A stretch of 64,000 nt of DNA from Mesotaenium endlicherianum (Eukaryota; Streptophyta; Zygnematophyceae; Zygnematales; Mesotaeniaceae): positions 8,934 to 72,933 of the forward strand of contig WELA01003881.1 of NCBI GenBank assembly GCA_009602735.1, given 5' to 3'. The notes under the pieces are model-generated. The model was not told the DNA's origin and made no database searches. It was given only the letters and a program-made list of their open reading frames with translations. Every line of letters begins with the position of its first letter. Within the stretch, counting starts at the first letter, position 1. Shown here piece by piece: positions 12,230 to 24,127 of the stretch. Position numbers and translations under genes: made by a program.

Positions 12230-14040
12230 CAGGTTGTAAGCTACAACTACCGTAACTTCAGTTGTGCAGTAAGAGCGTCGGTTGAATCCCATATATGCAG
12301 GCCACGATGTCGGTGAAGTCAGCTTGTGACGAGGTTTGTTGATTGTCATTTTTGCAACACTCAAGCATGGCATGTACAAGACATACTGCATTGCTCTTCC
12401 TTGCCATATCATGTCCATACCAACTAGATCAAGTGCAGGAAGTTATATCTTGATGCAACTGACCTACCCCAAAAAATTTGACTCACAAAACTTTCAAACA
12501 ACTTGGATATCTCTAGTAGTTTGAGATTGCAGGGCCAATGTGTGAAGTAGGTGATGCGCGCATGAGCCAAGTATTAGTGGTTATACAAAATGAATAACTA
12601 TTTTGTGTGCTGTAGGCGTATGTGGGGCATTAAGTTGCAAGGAGCGTCAAGCGCAAAAAAAAATCCTACTTCCAGAGTTTATTGGTTGCCGACAAGTTTT
12701 GTACAAATTGAAAACTTGAGTAAAACTAGGTGCAACATTGCTGAAGTCTTTCCGAAGCAGTTGAAGCAACCACAAGTGTATGTGAACCTTAATACGCATG
12801 AAACTCACCTGGGGAAAATTACGGACAGGAGAAATTTGTGCGGAGGGTACTTTTGTAGTCGTTCGTATAAGGTTTCGCGCCGAGATAGAGTTGGTACTTA
12901 ACAAGCTGTGCTCACAAGATGATTTATTACTTCTCTCTCCCTTTTACGCAACAATTGTTAGATAGTGACCTGTGTAGTTCTCCCGGATACCTTTCTTACA
13001 ATTCCTCTACAATCCACATTGGTGAAGAATCCGTTTAGCGCTACGATTTGCAAGAAGGCAGGTAGAATTAAATAGTAGCAATGGAGGCCTGGTAATGGCT
13101 GATTCTAACAAATGCGTCACCCACAATCTCAAGTTGCTGTTAATTATAATGTGAGCCCATGACTTCGAAAGCTTGCACAGTGAAGTCTTCTCTCCTTTGC
13201 CGCACACAACTTTGTATTTTGAAGCCGTTTGTGTAATTGTACATTTAGTGGTGGGGGGTACTAAATGCTAATACTAAAGGAGAGATAGATAGACCTCTTG
13301 AATGCCTTCTCCTAAACGTTATTTTGAGCTGTTATTTTTTTTTTGGACCTAGCATGCAAGTTGAACCCTTACTAACTTGTACCTACTTGGCGGCTAGGGT
13401 TTGGTGTGCAGGTTCCTTATGTCTTTGCCCAAGTTTCCTAGATTTTGTAATGATCGTGGCCGGGAGAGGGCTCTTCATGGCCGAGATTGCAAGTGTGGTA
13501 AGCTCTTCACTTTAACAGTGGCAGGAAATCCGAATGTCTGGCTTACTAATAACCAACGCTGAGTTTATAAACGAATAGATGATGTTCCACAGCATGGTGT
13601 TAGGATTTATGATGTAAATGTGCCTCAAGACCTTTACCTCATGATGTTTCATAAGTTAGGCAAGGAATGTGCACATTACAAAAATAGGAGTGAACCCTAT
13701 GAGAGTAGGATTATTAAAAGAGTTTGCTGGTCTCTGCAGGATTTAGATACTTCACTTTTATTTCAGCAAGTTAAACGGGGGCTGGTTGGGGGGGTGCTGC
13801 TAAAGTACTGGCAGGCTCGAGTGAGATAGTGGGAGTCATACGTCCAATCTTTCTGCAATGGAGAAAGAGTTCATTTGGAGAAGAAACTCTAACTGGAAGG
13901 TTCTCCTTGGCTATACTGAATAGGGGGGGACATGTGATCTTAGCTTCGGATCAATGTTATGCCAGGGATGTATGGAAAACTCCTCACAACATAGAATGTA
14001 AGAGTGTAAGGTCATAAGTTTACAAAGTGCATTTTTTGCG
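12230..14040. other. Intergenic, left flank of the mobile-element nest; nothing recognised
   Basis: After the APC6 3' end the sequence becomes AT-rich. Open frames here (for example around 12590-12901 and 13620-13829) are short, show no family motif and no convincing splice sites. It is probably old, unrecognisable repeat sequence. Confidence 0.4.
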
Positions 14041-14044
14041 TTCC

Positions 14045-14760
14045 TTAATAGTATGTTTTGATTGCATGAAAGTGTAGAGTGTATTTTTTTGGTCATTTTG
14101 ATATAAAGTTCATCGAATTTGGTTGAGTATTGATAGAGTTATGGATTTCCCAAATTTAATTAGTTTTGAGGTCGGTTGACGACTGTCCTTAATTCGCGGT
14201 GAGCGCGACCGTCGGATTGACCGACAGCGTCGAGCGATCTGGCCCGTTAGAGTGAATTCGAACCTTCACGTAAGTTCGGCTGACGCGGAGTGCCGACTAG
14301 GTCGATTTACCTAAAAGTTTCGGATTAGCCTAGCGCGTCTAAGTTAGTATATTCTAGATATTTCGATGCATGCATGTGGACGTCAAATTGGCCCGACACG
14401 TCAGATGAGACTGATCTGGCTTTCTCACGAATATTCTGGAAGGGAGGATTTGACAAATACTAAGGAAAATCTGTTGCTAAGCGGCCCTCCCGCCTAGGGG
14501 CGAGCCGCCGTCGTGGAAAACTATAAATAGACATAACTATTTCATTTCTTATTAGTTTTCACTTCAATTTTTACGGGTTTGTAATGACCAGGCCTTCCAT
14601 CCTACATCATTTGTGAGCAATTTCTTGCTACTCAAAATGTTGAGTAATTTTCCTAAGCTTTCTTAGTGATATGCCGCTGCACTCTTTAGTATGATTGCAA
14701 CTAGTTCCTTTCCTCGTGAGTTACTACGCTTCCACTAGGGCACTCTGCCCCTTTCAAGGA
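14045..14760 (+). mobile_element. Diverged LTR-like segment, related to the Copia LTRs nearby
   Basis: The stretch from about 14060 (catgaaagtgtag, then a T-rich run and a gagttatg block) has the same order of short words as the start of the LTR at 22842-23554, at much lower identity. A TATA-like ctataaatag lies near 14520. I see no clear primer-binding site or polypurine tract, so the boundaries are rough. It is probably an old solo or partial LTR. Confidence 0.35.
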
Positions 14761-14885
14761 GTCATATTATTTTTAGAATGGCTGATTATCCTACTCAAAT
14801 GCGTCAACACGGGGTAGCAATTCCAGATTTTCATGTTAGAAGCTGGTAGCCATGCTAGGCAATCTCTTACTCAACAACTTGAAGA

Positions 14886-14936
14886 GGCTGCTGTAGGGAG
14901 AGAAATGAAAGAGGGGAGAGAAATGAAAGAGAGAGA
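14886..14936. repeat. Short purine-rich tandem repeat (gagagaaatgaaa units)
   Basis: Two near-copies of a 14-17 base unit are followed by GA repeats. No function is suggested. Confidence 0.6.
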
Positions 14937-15212
14937 GCTGCACGCGAGATAAGAGAAGCAGAGATGCAAAGAAGATTATGTTATGTGTTTCGCAGCACAT
15001 GCATCTACAAACGTGTCCTCAAAGACCTCTGCAAGTGCCTCGACCTCTGCAACTTTTCTATCTCTGTCTTCTTGCAAGTCGGTCGAGGGTAGAGACTGTG
15101 TAAGGACAGCTATGCCCTCGCGGAAGGTCTCCCACGTAAGCAGTATGTTTTGCTTCTTCACAGCGTCCGGAGGCAAAGAAAAAAGGTGGTCAACCAGCTC
15201 CTCCACGTTGAA

Positions 15213-15927
15213 AGGGGGAAGGGTGCGGGGAGTGCGCCCATACACACTCACGCACCCTCACCCGCGAGTGGAAGCGTGCACGAGGACCTTTCCTAGTTGC
15301 ATACAAAAGGTGGAGTGGCCTGGTGGTGCGCCACCCTTGCAAGAGAAAGAGGGCTACATGAGAGAGGAGTGGGAAAAAGAACTCACTTGATTAGAAACAG
15401 TCGTGTACAAGATAAAAAGGTTAGACTAGACTAGACTAGACTCCCTCCACTTGTTTGTGCTTCCTATTTATGCTTGAACTCTAAGTGTCCTCTGTAGCAA
15501 AGTACCTCCAAAACCTTCTCCTATGGCTCCTTCCATGTACGTGACCTTGTCTAGTTGGACAAGCTAGCACACTCACACGCGCACACAATCACACTCTAAA
15601 ATATTCTACTACACAATTCACAAACTCCTCACGGAGTTTCTAGAAATTCCACGAGTCTTTGGCACTCTACGTTATCGTACGTAGTTCTTGGAATCCTCAT
15701 GATTCAATGTCCTACTTCCTGGACTCCATCCCAAATTTTCGTCACTGGACCTGTCCTTGTCACTAAATTGAATATGTGACGATTAAAACTTACTAAAACT
15801 CCCAAAACTCATAACTTTCTCAATACTTGTCCAAATGACATGATATAAAGGCCAAAGTTCTTCTAAAATCAAACTCTATACATATAAAATGCTAGAATAT
15901 TACAAACTACACTTTCATAACCTTACA
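15213..15927 (-). mobile_element. Copia-type LTR, minus orientation (probable 3' LTR)
   Basis: This is the reverse complement of 22842-23554 at high identity over about 710 bases, including a shared (GACTA)n pentamer run, tataaaaggt-like words and the terminal ccgcaccctt block. On the minus strand its start (TGTAAGG) is directly preceded by a purine tract, gaggaggggga (plus-strand 15930-15940), as expected for a polypurine tract before a 3' LTR. No primer-binding site follows its other end. The element it belonged to would extend to higher coordinates, but no pol domain is recognisable there, so it is an old fragment. Confidence 0.7.
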
Positions 15928-18900
15928 TCATCCCCCTCCTCAAGATGCGACGTCCTTGGCGCATACTAAGCATAAGTGACGTCATATGAGGTATCAAGCT
16001 CACATATACGCTAGAAAAACACGTATACACATATATTACACAAGTTGCAGGTCTTGAACAGGCTGGATGATACTCATTACTCCAAACTTGCTCCACTTCG
16101 TAAAAGCTCCATGGCATACATTAGCTCCACACATAGCGTCTCCTAGTACAAATGCATCTTCGTCGTCAACTTCTTCGTCTTGAGATAGGCTAATATCTTC
16201 ATGAAGGCTGTAATATACTCCCTCCATCATCTCCACATACTCCAAACCTGGATCCAATGCATAATAGTCCGCCAAATCACCAAAATACTCATTCTTCGCC
16301 CTCTTGGACGAGGTGCAACTCCTCGTCGCGCCATGTGGCTTAGTCGTGGTCGTCTTACAATTTTGACCAGATTACATCAAGAACCTGACTCCACTATGTT
16401 CCTGAACCTTCTGGTACCCTTAGCTACCTCTAGCTCTAAGCCATACTCCTTGTAGAGGTATTGCACTCTCTCACTCGTGTGCGTGACTCGTGGTGACCTC
16501 TCAAGACGCCAAGTGGCACCCCCCTGACTTTGTCTGACATTTTTAGCCTGAAAGTTGCGCAATTTATGTAGTACCACCCTTCTGAACTCATTGGTATGCA
16601 TTGTTTCTCCTGATTCCAAGCCTAAGACCATGAAATCAGGTTGCGCCTTGCCTCACACATGTGGCTCCCACGGCAGTCCAGTAGACCGCCATGTGGCATT
16701 GTCAGGACTGAAATTAAACTTTTTATTAAAAAAATACTTTTGTTAAATCTGCACCCATAGTACTACCTCTCCACAAAATTTCAGAATCAGAATCAAAGTC
16801 TAACTCTTAAACGAGATAGTCACTTTGTGCCTCACGCTCGTAGGACGTACACATGCGCAACACGTATCAAGCTCCCGCGCCCACAAATGGCACATGCTTA
16901 AACCCCTGCTTCTGAAACTTGACTATGACTCAGGGAAGGCCTCATAAGGCCTCATACTAGGCCTCTCACATCATGTAGGACTTCTAGTGAAAATATTACC
17001 CACTCTCTCCTAAGTAGGCAAAAAGTAGCCAAAATCTGCCCACTTTTACCCTCGCGTTCGCCTACCCGTAAGACCCTCAAACATGGACAGATTTGAGTGT
17101 CTCCCAAGCTCTTGCTCTCAAATTTCTTTCCACTTCACATCTCTTAGTTATAAATGGACTCTGAAGACTGGCTTGACCTTACAAGCACTTTAAGCAACTA
17201 TAACACTCCCCCCCTCATCATGAAGGTAAGGCGCATACCACTCGAGTGTCCAAGTCCAGATTTTACGCCTCTCTCGTGCTTGCTTGGATAGGCGCTGATT
17301 CTCCTAGCTTCATGTCCAGGTCTTTTTTCATATATCTCCATCTTAGGCAGGACATATCAGCCCCATAAGACATGGTCTCCTCCTCATAGGTCCATATTCA
17401 TAAACTCATAGTCTCCAACAAGCGATGATAGTCTTCACAAGGCACGAGCACGTAGTCTCGCTCGTGGTGCACCAAACTCCATCATAGTCTTCTTTTTGGC
17501 TAGATGCTCACTCCCACATACTCCTGGCTCTTCTTGAAGGTAAGCCTTCACACAAGGCTACAAGAAACACATCTGGAACGCCTCCAAGAGCTCCATAACT
17601 TGGGCACATGCACATACTCTTAGTGCTTGCACCTCATCTTGTGCTCGTACACACTTTGTCTTGCAAGCGGGCTTCTCTTGAGCTCACTTTCTAGGAGCTC
17701 CTCCACTTGAGCAATTGGGGTCTGCTCTATATATGAGCAAGGGGATCATACACATCTACTTGCTCCACCGGCGATGCGCGCTCGCCAAGGTTGTTAGGAG
17801 GCACGCTTGCTCCATGCGATGACCGAGCTAAGGTCACCAAAACAAGCGCTTCTCCTTCACCTTCACCTTCCCGCGTCACTTCTTTGCTAGCGGGCTGAAG
17901 ATAGCCACTTGTGGTCTTATCTACCTCCATCTATTTCACTATCTTCACTTGACCATACTCCTCCTTGGTCTTCACTTGACCCGTGCACAAAAGCACTAGA
18001 GGATAGGCTACTCTCTTTGTGCAACTCCTTCCACATGCTTAGCTTCTTGAGTGCACTCTAGCCTTGGTCACCCCAATGACACTTCTTACTACTAAACCCA
18101 GCTTGCCTTGGTGCTCTACTTTCACATGAAGAGCTTCCATAGATGCACCAAAAAATCTGCCCCTTAACTATGCCATCACACAACTAATGGCACACGCACT
18201 TCAAGTGGGAGACATCTCTCGCACTAGCCTCTTGTACCAACTTCATACCTTGCTTCTTCTTCCACACCATAGGCTTGTCTTCATCATAGCTCTCAACTGC
18301 AGTACTCCATAGTAGTCTCCTCCATAGAAAGAGAAAAATCTGAACTTGAAAGGCTCCATCTCCAACTATCTTGCTTGAAGAAGAATCTGAATTATTTCTT
18401 CTTGCTCCAAGCCTTCTCCACGGCGCTTCTCTTCACTTGAGGCTTCTTCAATTGGCATACGAAGTACCAAACTTGATCATGGCTGGCCCAGAATATACAG
18501 TGGCTATATAGGTGTGATGCAAGGCAACCCAAATCTGGCCACTTACTTGGCCAGCTTAATGCAACACCTCGAGGCACCCTCTCTAGCTCCTCTTGAGCTT
18601 GCGAGTGCTATGCCCGACATCGCATTGTAGCCCCTCTATATGCGGCGATCCAAAAATTCCATAGGAGTGATCCCAACCGTGCTCCCACTGCCAATGCCTA
18701 TATGGCTGGCAGGAGCCTTTATGCATACTTGCGCCAATGTGCGTGCATTCTATTTGTGCTTTAAAAACCTTTTGCCCCCACTCCTCTGGCCTATAGCAGC
18801 CTTGCAATACAACGCGCCAGTGCGCGAGGGGCGACACGCCAACAAACCAAAAAAGACCAGCCGCGAGAACCAAAGCTCAATGAGAGTGGTCTCCATTCGT

Positions 18901-19470
18901 GCGCAATCTGCCAGCGCCTAGGAGGCCTGAAGGGGCTTTCTTCCACCCACGCACATCCATACGTGCGGCGTACGTCCCTCGATGAGAGGGACATGCATCA
19001 TCCGCCTACTATTGTGCCCAACAAGCAAAGTAACGTAACGGCAACTATAACAACCAACAAAACAGCCACAAATATTTACAATAAACACCATCATGTATGC
19101 AGCGACCACAAGCAAGGACCGAGTCAACAACCAATTAAACATAACCAAAAACAACAATAATTATAACCAAATATTTGTGAAGTCCTAGGCCTGGTATCCC
19201 ACCCACGTCCAACAATGTGATGCTCCTTAACGTGAGCATGTGCACCCAGATGCTCAGGGGGCCTAGGTGGCCAACCAATGCAGCAACAATTTTGCCAATA
19301 AATAATCATAAAAAATAATCATACCAAAAAATTTAAATTGTCCATGGAGACCAAAGGCCTGGTTAACAATGTCCAACTACTCACACTCCAAATAACAAAA
19401 AATGCTATTAACGCTGGGGCTGGCCATAAGGCCCCTGGGGCGGCCCATAAGGCCCCTGGAAGTTTGCTAC
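15928..19470. other. Decayed repeat sequence, probably internal remains of LTR elements
   Basis: No domain is recognisable. A second polypurine-like tract followed by TGTTATAG on the minus strand at about 17200-17222 (seen as ctataacactccccccctcatcat) looks like another internal/3' LTR junction, with a TATA-like ttataaatgg near 17150. ORFs here are short. I read this as fragments of at least two LTR elements. Confidence 0.4.
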
Positions 19471-20448
19471 CTAAGCAGGTGCTAGCAAAGGCTGCCTCTG
19501 TTGGGGGCCTGGGCCATTAGGTGGCCCCGAAGGGCAAACACGAGATGTGTGGCCTACCCTGTGGCAGTGCCAGCAACTCAAGTCATTTCTAAACATCCTA
19601 GGAGCGCGGGGGTTAGCCTTAAACGCATACGGGCTGGCCCGTGGTTTGCGGTTACTAAAATCGAACTCCCTCTCCTCCTCTTTGTCCTTCTTACTCTTAG
19701 CCACTTGCTTTTGGACCCGATTTTCCCAATCCTTGCTTTCATCCTTAGTTTGCATGGACTTGACAACCTCATTAATCACAGGCCAGCTATGCAAGTCCGC
19801 GGAAATGATTTGCTTTTGCCGAAAAATTATCAAAGACAAACCTTCAGTGAGCGCGCTTTGGGCCGCTTCAATGTCTTCCTTGTCCAGCGCATCTTGAGCG
19901 TTGTGGCACAGCTCCGCAAGGTCGTTCATGACCTTCATTTGGGCGCGGTTGCCCTCAAACAACTTGCCCACACCTGCAACCTCACTTTTCCTCTTGAGCC
20001 GCTTGAGCTGCTGCAGGATGTCCGCCCCTGCTCCCTCGCTATCGTGAGCTCGCGAGTCCTTGCTTTGCGCTAGTTTGCTCACTGCCTGCTGTAACTTGGC
20101 CATTTCAAGATGAGCAGCGTGCTGCGCAGCTTTGAGCTCAGCCGCTTCCGCCTTGCTGAGCTCGGCCTGCTCGCTTTCGTACTCTTTCAGGAACTCTGCA
20201 TGTAATTTAGCGATTTCGTCAGCAGTAAGCTGGCTCGCTACTCTCGCCCTACCGATGTCGTTAATCTGCTCGCCATTGACCTGCTCGCCATCATTGCTCG
20301 GGCCTCCCTGGCTTCCCTCACCTCTCTCCGTCATCGCTCGTAAGTGAGCAAACACGTCCGCGTCTCGAGTGTTCGCGGATCTATGGTACTCTATCAAGCG
20401 ATTTTGTATGCCTGACATAAGATTGTTTGAGTAAGTCTTGGCATTCAA
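19471..20448 (-). mobile_element. Gag-like ORF with zinc knuckle, DIRS-like retroelement fossil
   Basis: The 325-residue frame has a helical, Glu/Lys/Ala-rich coiled-coil middle, a SWPVINEVVKSM block followed by a charged KSKKDKEEE stretch, and a C-terminal CCHC zinc knuckle (CWHCHRVGHTSRVC). That order resembles Gag proteins of DIRS-type elements of algae and fungi; the resemblance is from memory. It lies on the strand opposite to the DIRS-type polymerase at 24-27 kb, so it is either part of another copy or was separated by rearrangement. No polymerase follows it on its own strand. Confidence 0.55.
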
Positions 20449-21086
20449 TGTCTATGCGGGTATGTGTAGCAACTACCTTCCTGCTGCAATGAGGCTTCTT
20501 TGCAACGAGAAGCCTTATGAGGGTTTCGTTTGTCGATAAGACACAACACGTGTGAAATCGATCAAATTTAAACACTTTGTTAACCTTTGGTTTGCGACAT
20601 TTCATGTCGCGAACCTTCAACATACTAGGAACTCTAGGATACCTAATGAATAATATTTGGTTGTATGTCCAAAACATCAGTATTGTGCACTGTCAAAGTT
20701 GATAAAAAATGACACTGTGAAAAAATTGTATTACTTTTTTTGCACATTTTCAATTAGCCTAAGGACCTTGCAAGCAAGCAAGCAAGCAAGCAAGGTCCTC
20801 AATCCCTGTCAATTTGTGTAGCTGTTGTATGAAGACAGTAAAGTAAGGAGGTACTTTTTTCTATTTTTATTTCTCAGTAATTATTTATATGCATTTATTT
20901 CAAGAGAATTCAAAAGAATGTAAAATCTTATCCTGGATTTCGTGCAGGCACTCTTTCTCCTACCAGCCTGGGTATATATACACCCACTGAACAGCTACAG
21001 AGTCCTTTTTCATTTGACAACTTCTGTAGCTGTAGTAATTCCTTGCCTACATCCCTTGAGAGCCCACCCAGTGTCACCTGCACATC
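20449..21086. other. AT-rich spacer inside the element nest
   Basis: No coding signal. It contains the inverted repeat at 20762-20799, listed separately, and otherwise nothing I can name. Confidence 0.4.
20762..20799. repeat. Perfect 10-base inverted repeat around an (AAGC)n core
   Basis: The arms aggaccttgc and gcaaggtcct are exact reverse complements, separated by an AAGC tandem run. It could form a hairpin on either strand. It may be an element end or a chance feature of the microsatellite. Confidence 0.8.
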
Positions 21087-22745
21087 ATGACAAATGAAAA
21101 GCAACATGATCAACATGCTAGAACGACCACACCTAGAGCTCAACGTAAGCCTAACCAAACCAGATTAAATGACAGATTTGTGAAGAGCAAGAGTCTCATA
21201 CCCCAAAATGCAGCCGCCATAGTGAGAAAGCCCAGATCGGAGAGTAAATGGAAAGCTACAAAAGTCCTTTTGTTGAAGAGTACGGAGCAAGTTGCTAAGC
21301 TTCAATGCAAGCTGAGAGACTTCTGGAGCATAAAGGTGAAGTACAGGGGCTGAAGCAGGAAAATGCAGCTTTGAAAAGACAAGTGCAGTACCTTAAAGCT
21401 CAAAGGGTAAAGCCAGCATCACAGCCAGCACCTCCGCGTCATAGACAAGGAGGACTCCGTTCAAAAACAGCAGACAGGTTTGCAAACGATGTCAAGGAGT
21501 TTGTGAAAGGTAGATTCAACTCGGACGAGCATATAGCTATCGCACTAGCAAGATATTTTAACAGGAAAGAGAATCAGAGTTTGCTAAGTCTGGTCACAAC
21601 AGATCTTGACCTAAAGCACACGATTCAAGAGGCAACTCTGAATGAGATACAAAAGCATCGGAATGCTGAGGTGGGCTTAGCAATCATGTACAGGCTTGGG
21701 TTGTCCCAAGGGGGGTACCAGCTCCTCTTGAACCTCCTCTCTAAGAGCTATTGTCGTAAGTCTGGGCTGCGGGATCCCAAGCTCTTATCAGATGACATTA
21801 GCCTACGCTTTCCTAATCTAGCATCCAAGAGAAGCGTAACAGATATGAAAAGTGGTGTATGAGAAGCTGAAGCCTCTTCAAGATGCGGAGGGAAACTGTG
21901 TGACGGTGTCTTTGGAGGAGACAATAAGAAACAGGATCAGGCAGCTAGGATCATTATGTCCACTATGTCGCGTAATGAGAATACAGATTATAGGAGATGC
22001 TAGCCAGTGGCATAGAAAAGTGAACCAGACTACTATAGCATGCAAGCTGGTCACAAAGGACAACAGAGCTATGGCTAATTCAGCATTCAACAATTGCAGC
22101 GTTCTAGTTTTTGAAGACGACGACGACTACATCACCATTGCCATGCATGCGAAACGGCTATTAGAGGAGAAGAAGGACCTCAAGGAGACCGGCGTCTATG
22201 TGGACGAGTTGAAGTATCTACTGAAATTTTACCGTGGGGGAGATTACAAGTTTAGCAATGGTTTGTACGGGCTGAATGGGGCCAGCTCAACTTACCCGTG
22301 TTTGTGGTGCTACACGACGAGTGAGGACATTAAGGCCAGGAGTGGCATTGGCCAGCCCCGCACATTGGATGCCATGAAGGCGGCAGCTCACTGTCCTGAC
22401 CACAGCAGCCTTTCGCAGACGTGTCCAGGCTGCAACGAAACTTTCTCAACAGTGTTAGACTTCCAGCAAGATACCATGAAGATGACACGTGGCAAGCCCG
22501 ACAAAGAGAGCATACAAGCGCGCCTACAGTACCAGAAGCTTCACAAGGGACACAGGCACAAGAAGGCCCCACTACTAAACATCCCTCCTCAAGACTGCGT
22601 CCCATCCATTCTACATTTGGTGTTCAGGATCACATCAACACTATATGAAAGGACCCTACATGTCCACATTCCTCCAGGCGTGGAGGGAGCACAAAAGTTT
22701 TTCAACCTATTGGAGGAGAAGGCAAAGGTGACTGTGGGTAAGTGA
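21087..22745 (+). mobile_element. Unrecognised transposase-like ORF group
   Basis: Adjacent frames at 21087-21353, 21305-21862 and 21852-22745 read as one protein region. It has a basic N-terminus, a short leucine-zipper-like coiled coil (GLKQENAALKRQVQYLK), a helical region, and a C-terminal domain. That last domain has IQIIGDASQWH, a YLLKFYRGGDYK block, two CxxC pairs (CLWC and CPGC, the latter preceded by HCPDH) and LNIPPQDCVPSILHLVFRI. The pattern (Gly-Ala-Ser-Ser...Tyr-Pro-Cys-x-x-Cys, then a Val-Pro-x-x-Leu-His motif) recalls uncharacterised multi-copy proteins of invertebrate genomes that I believe are transposon-borne. I cannot assign a named superfamily. The ORF group ends about 100 bases before the LTR at 22842. 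Confidence 0.45.
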
Positions 22746-22841
22746 GCAGTGACAGCATTCAGCAAAAGCAAAGTCAGGAGTAGGGATGCAAAGCCCACCT
22801 TTATAGGCAGGGAGTGCCACCTTCTTCTCATGGAGAACGTG

Positions 22842-23554
22842 TGTAAGATTATGAAAGTGTAGTTTGTATTTTTCTAGCATTTTATATGCATAGAGTTTGA
22901 TTTTAGAAGGACTTCGGCCTTTATTTCAAGTCATTTGCACAAGTATTGAGAAAGTTATGAGTTTTGGGAGTTTTAGTGAGTTTTAATCTTCACATATTCA
23001 ATTTAGTGACAAGGACAGGTCCAGTGACGAAAATTTGGGTTGGAGTCCAGGAAGTAGGACATTGAATCATGAGGATTCCAAGAACTACGTACGATTACGT
23101 AGAGTGCCAAAGTCTCGTGGAATTTCTAGAAACTCTATGAGGAGTTTGTGGATTGTGTAGTAGAATATTCTAGAGAATGATTGTGTGTGCGTGTGAGTGT
23201 GCTAGCTTGTCCAAGTAGGCAAGGTCACCTACATGAAAGGAGCCATAGGAGAAGGTTCTGGAGGTACTTTGCTACAGAGGACACTTAGAGTTCAAGCATA
23301 AATAGGAAGCACAAAGAAATGGAGGGAGTCTAGTCTAGTCTAGTCTGACCTTTTTATCTTGTACATGACTTTTTCTATTTAAGTGAGTTCTTTTTCCCAC
23401 TACTCTCTCATGTAGCCCTCTCACTCCTGCAAGGGCGGCACACCACCAGGCCACTCCACCTTGCAACTAGGAAAGGTCCTCGTGCACGCTTCCACTCGCG
23501 GGTGAGGGTGCGTGAGTGTGTATGGGCGCACTCCCCGCACCCTTTCCCCTATCA
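22842..23554 (+). mobile_element. Copia-type LTR, plus orientation (probable 5' LTR)
   Basis: A 713-base unit beginning TGTAAG and ending CTATCA, so with the canonical TG...CA ends. It is the inverted partner of 15213-15927. A primer-binding site complementary to initiator tRNA-Met follows two bases later, as is typical for plant Ty1/Copia elements. No polypurine tract precedes it, which fits a 5' LTR. The downstream part is short and without pol, because a DIRS-type element occupies 24.1 kb onward. The element is a fragment. Confidence 0.75.
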
Positions 23555-23556
23555 CA

Positions 23557-23568
23557 TGGTATCAAAGC
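23557..23568 (+). other. Copia primer-binding site (initiator tRNA-Met type)
   Basis: TGGTATCAAAGC lies two bases after the LTR end. It differs by one base from the common plant Copia primer site TGGTATCAGAGC. This fixes the orientation of the LTR at 22842-23554. Confidence 0.75.
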
Positions 23569-24127
23569 TACCTAGTTGCTTCATTTGGAGGAGGAGCTTT
23601 GGTTGGTGATGCTTGTAAGAGTGCAGAGAGGGTAGAAAGGAGAAGCAAGAATGATTAATAAGTCGCTAAGGGCAGCCATGAAGACATTGATGCAAGCTAG
23701 CATCTCACTCTCTTAAAGGAGGGAGGAGATGGGAAGAGGGAGGTGCTCCAAGAAGTGTCAACTTGGATGCAACCAAATTGTTGTACGTCTTCTTTTTAGT
23801 ATAGGAAGGTTGCCCAAGCATGGTAGTGATACAAGTAGTATAGAGCAGCCTTTGCTTGGGTATGGAGACATATGAGCATGAAGAAAATTTGGAGTTCACA
23901 CGGCTGGATTTTTCCTTGAAGATGCAAGCTCTTTAGTGTTAAGCTCTTTCTTTGAGGGGGGGGCTTAGCATAGAGGTGTTGGTGGCTAGAAAGGAGTATG
24001 TGCCCATCTTTATTTAAGGTTGTCAATGAAGGTGGAGAGGATAGTAAGAGTAGGCAACCGGGAACTTAGCAAGCATGTGTACTTGCAAGTCTAGGAGCTT
24101 TGCAGCATGTGAAAGGGTGACGAAAGG

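Noticed and set aside
13620-13829. Short plus-strand open frame in the left flank of the nest
   Set aside because: No recognisable domain and AT-rich repeat-like surroundings.
14976-15251. 91-residue minus-strand open frame next to the LTR
   Set aside because: It starts inside the LTR, and its helical, charged sequence has no motif. It could be a Gag scrap but cannot be supported.
15213-23554. Reading the inverted LTR pair as terminal inverted repeats of one large DNA transposon
   Set aside because: The tRNA-Met primer site after one copy and the polypurine tract before the other identify them as LTRs.
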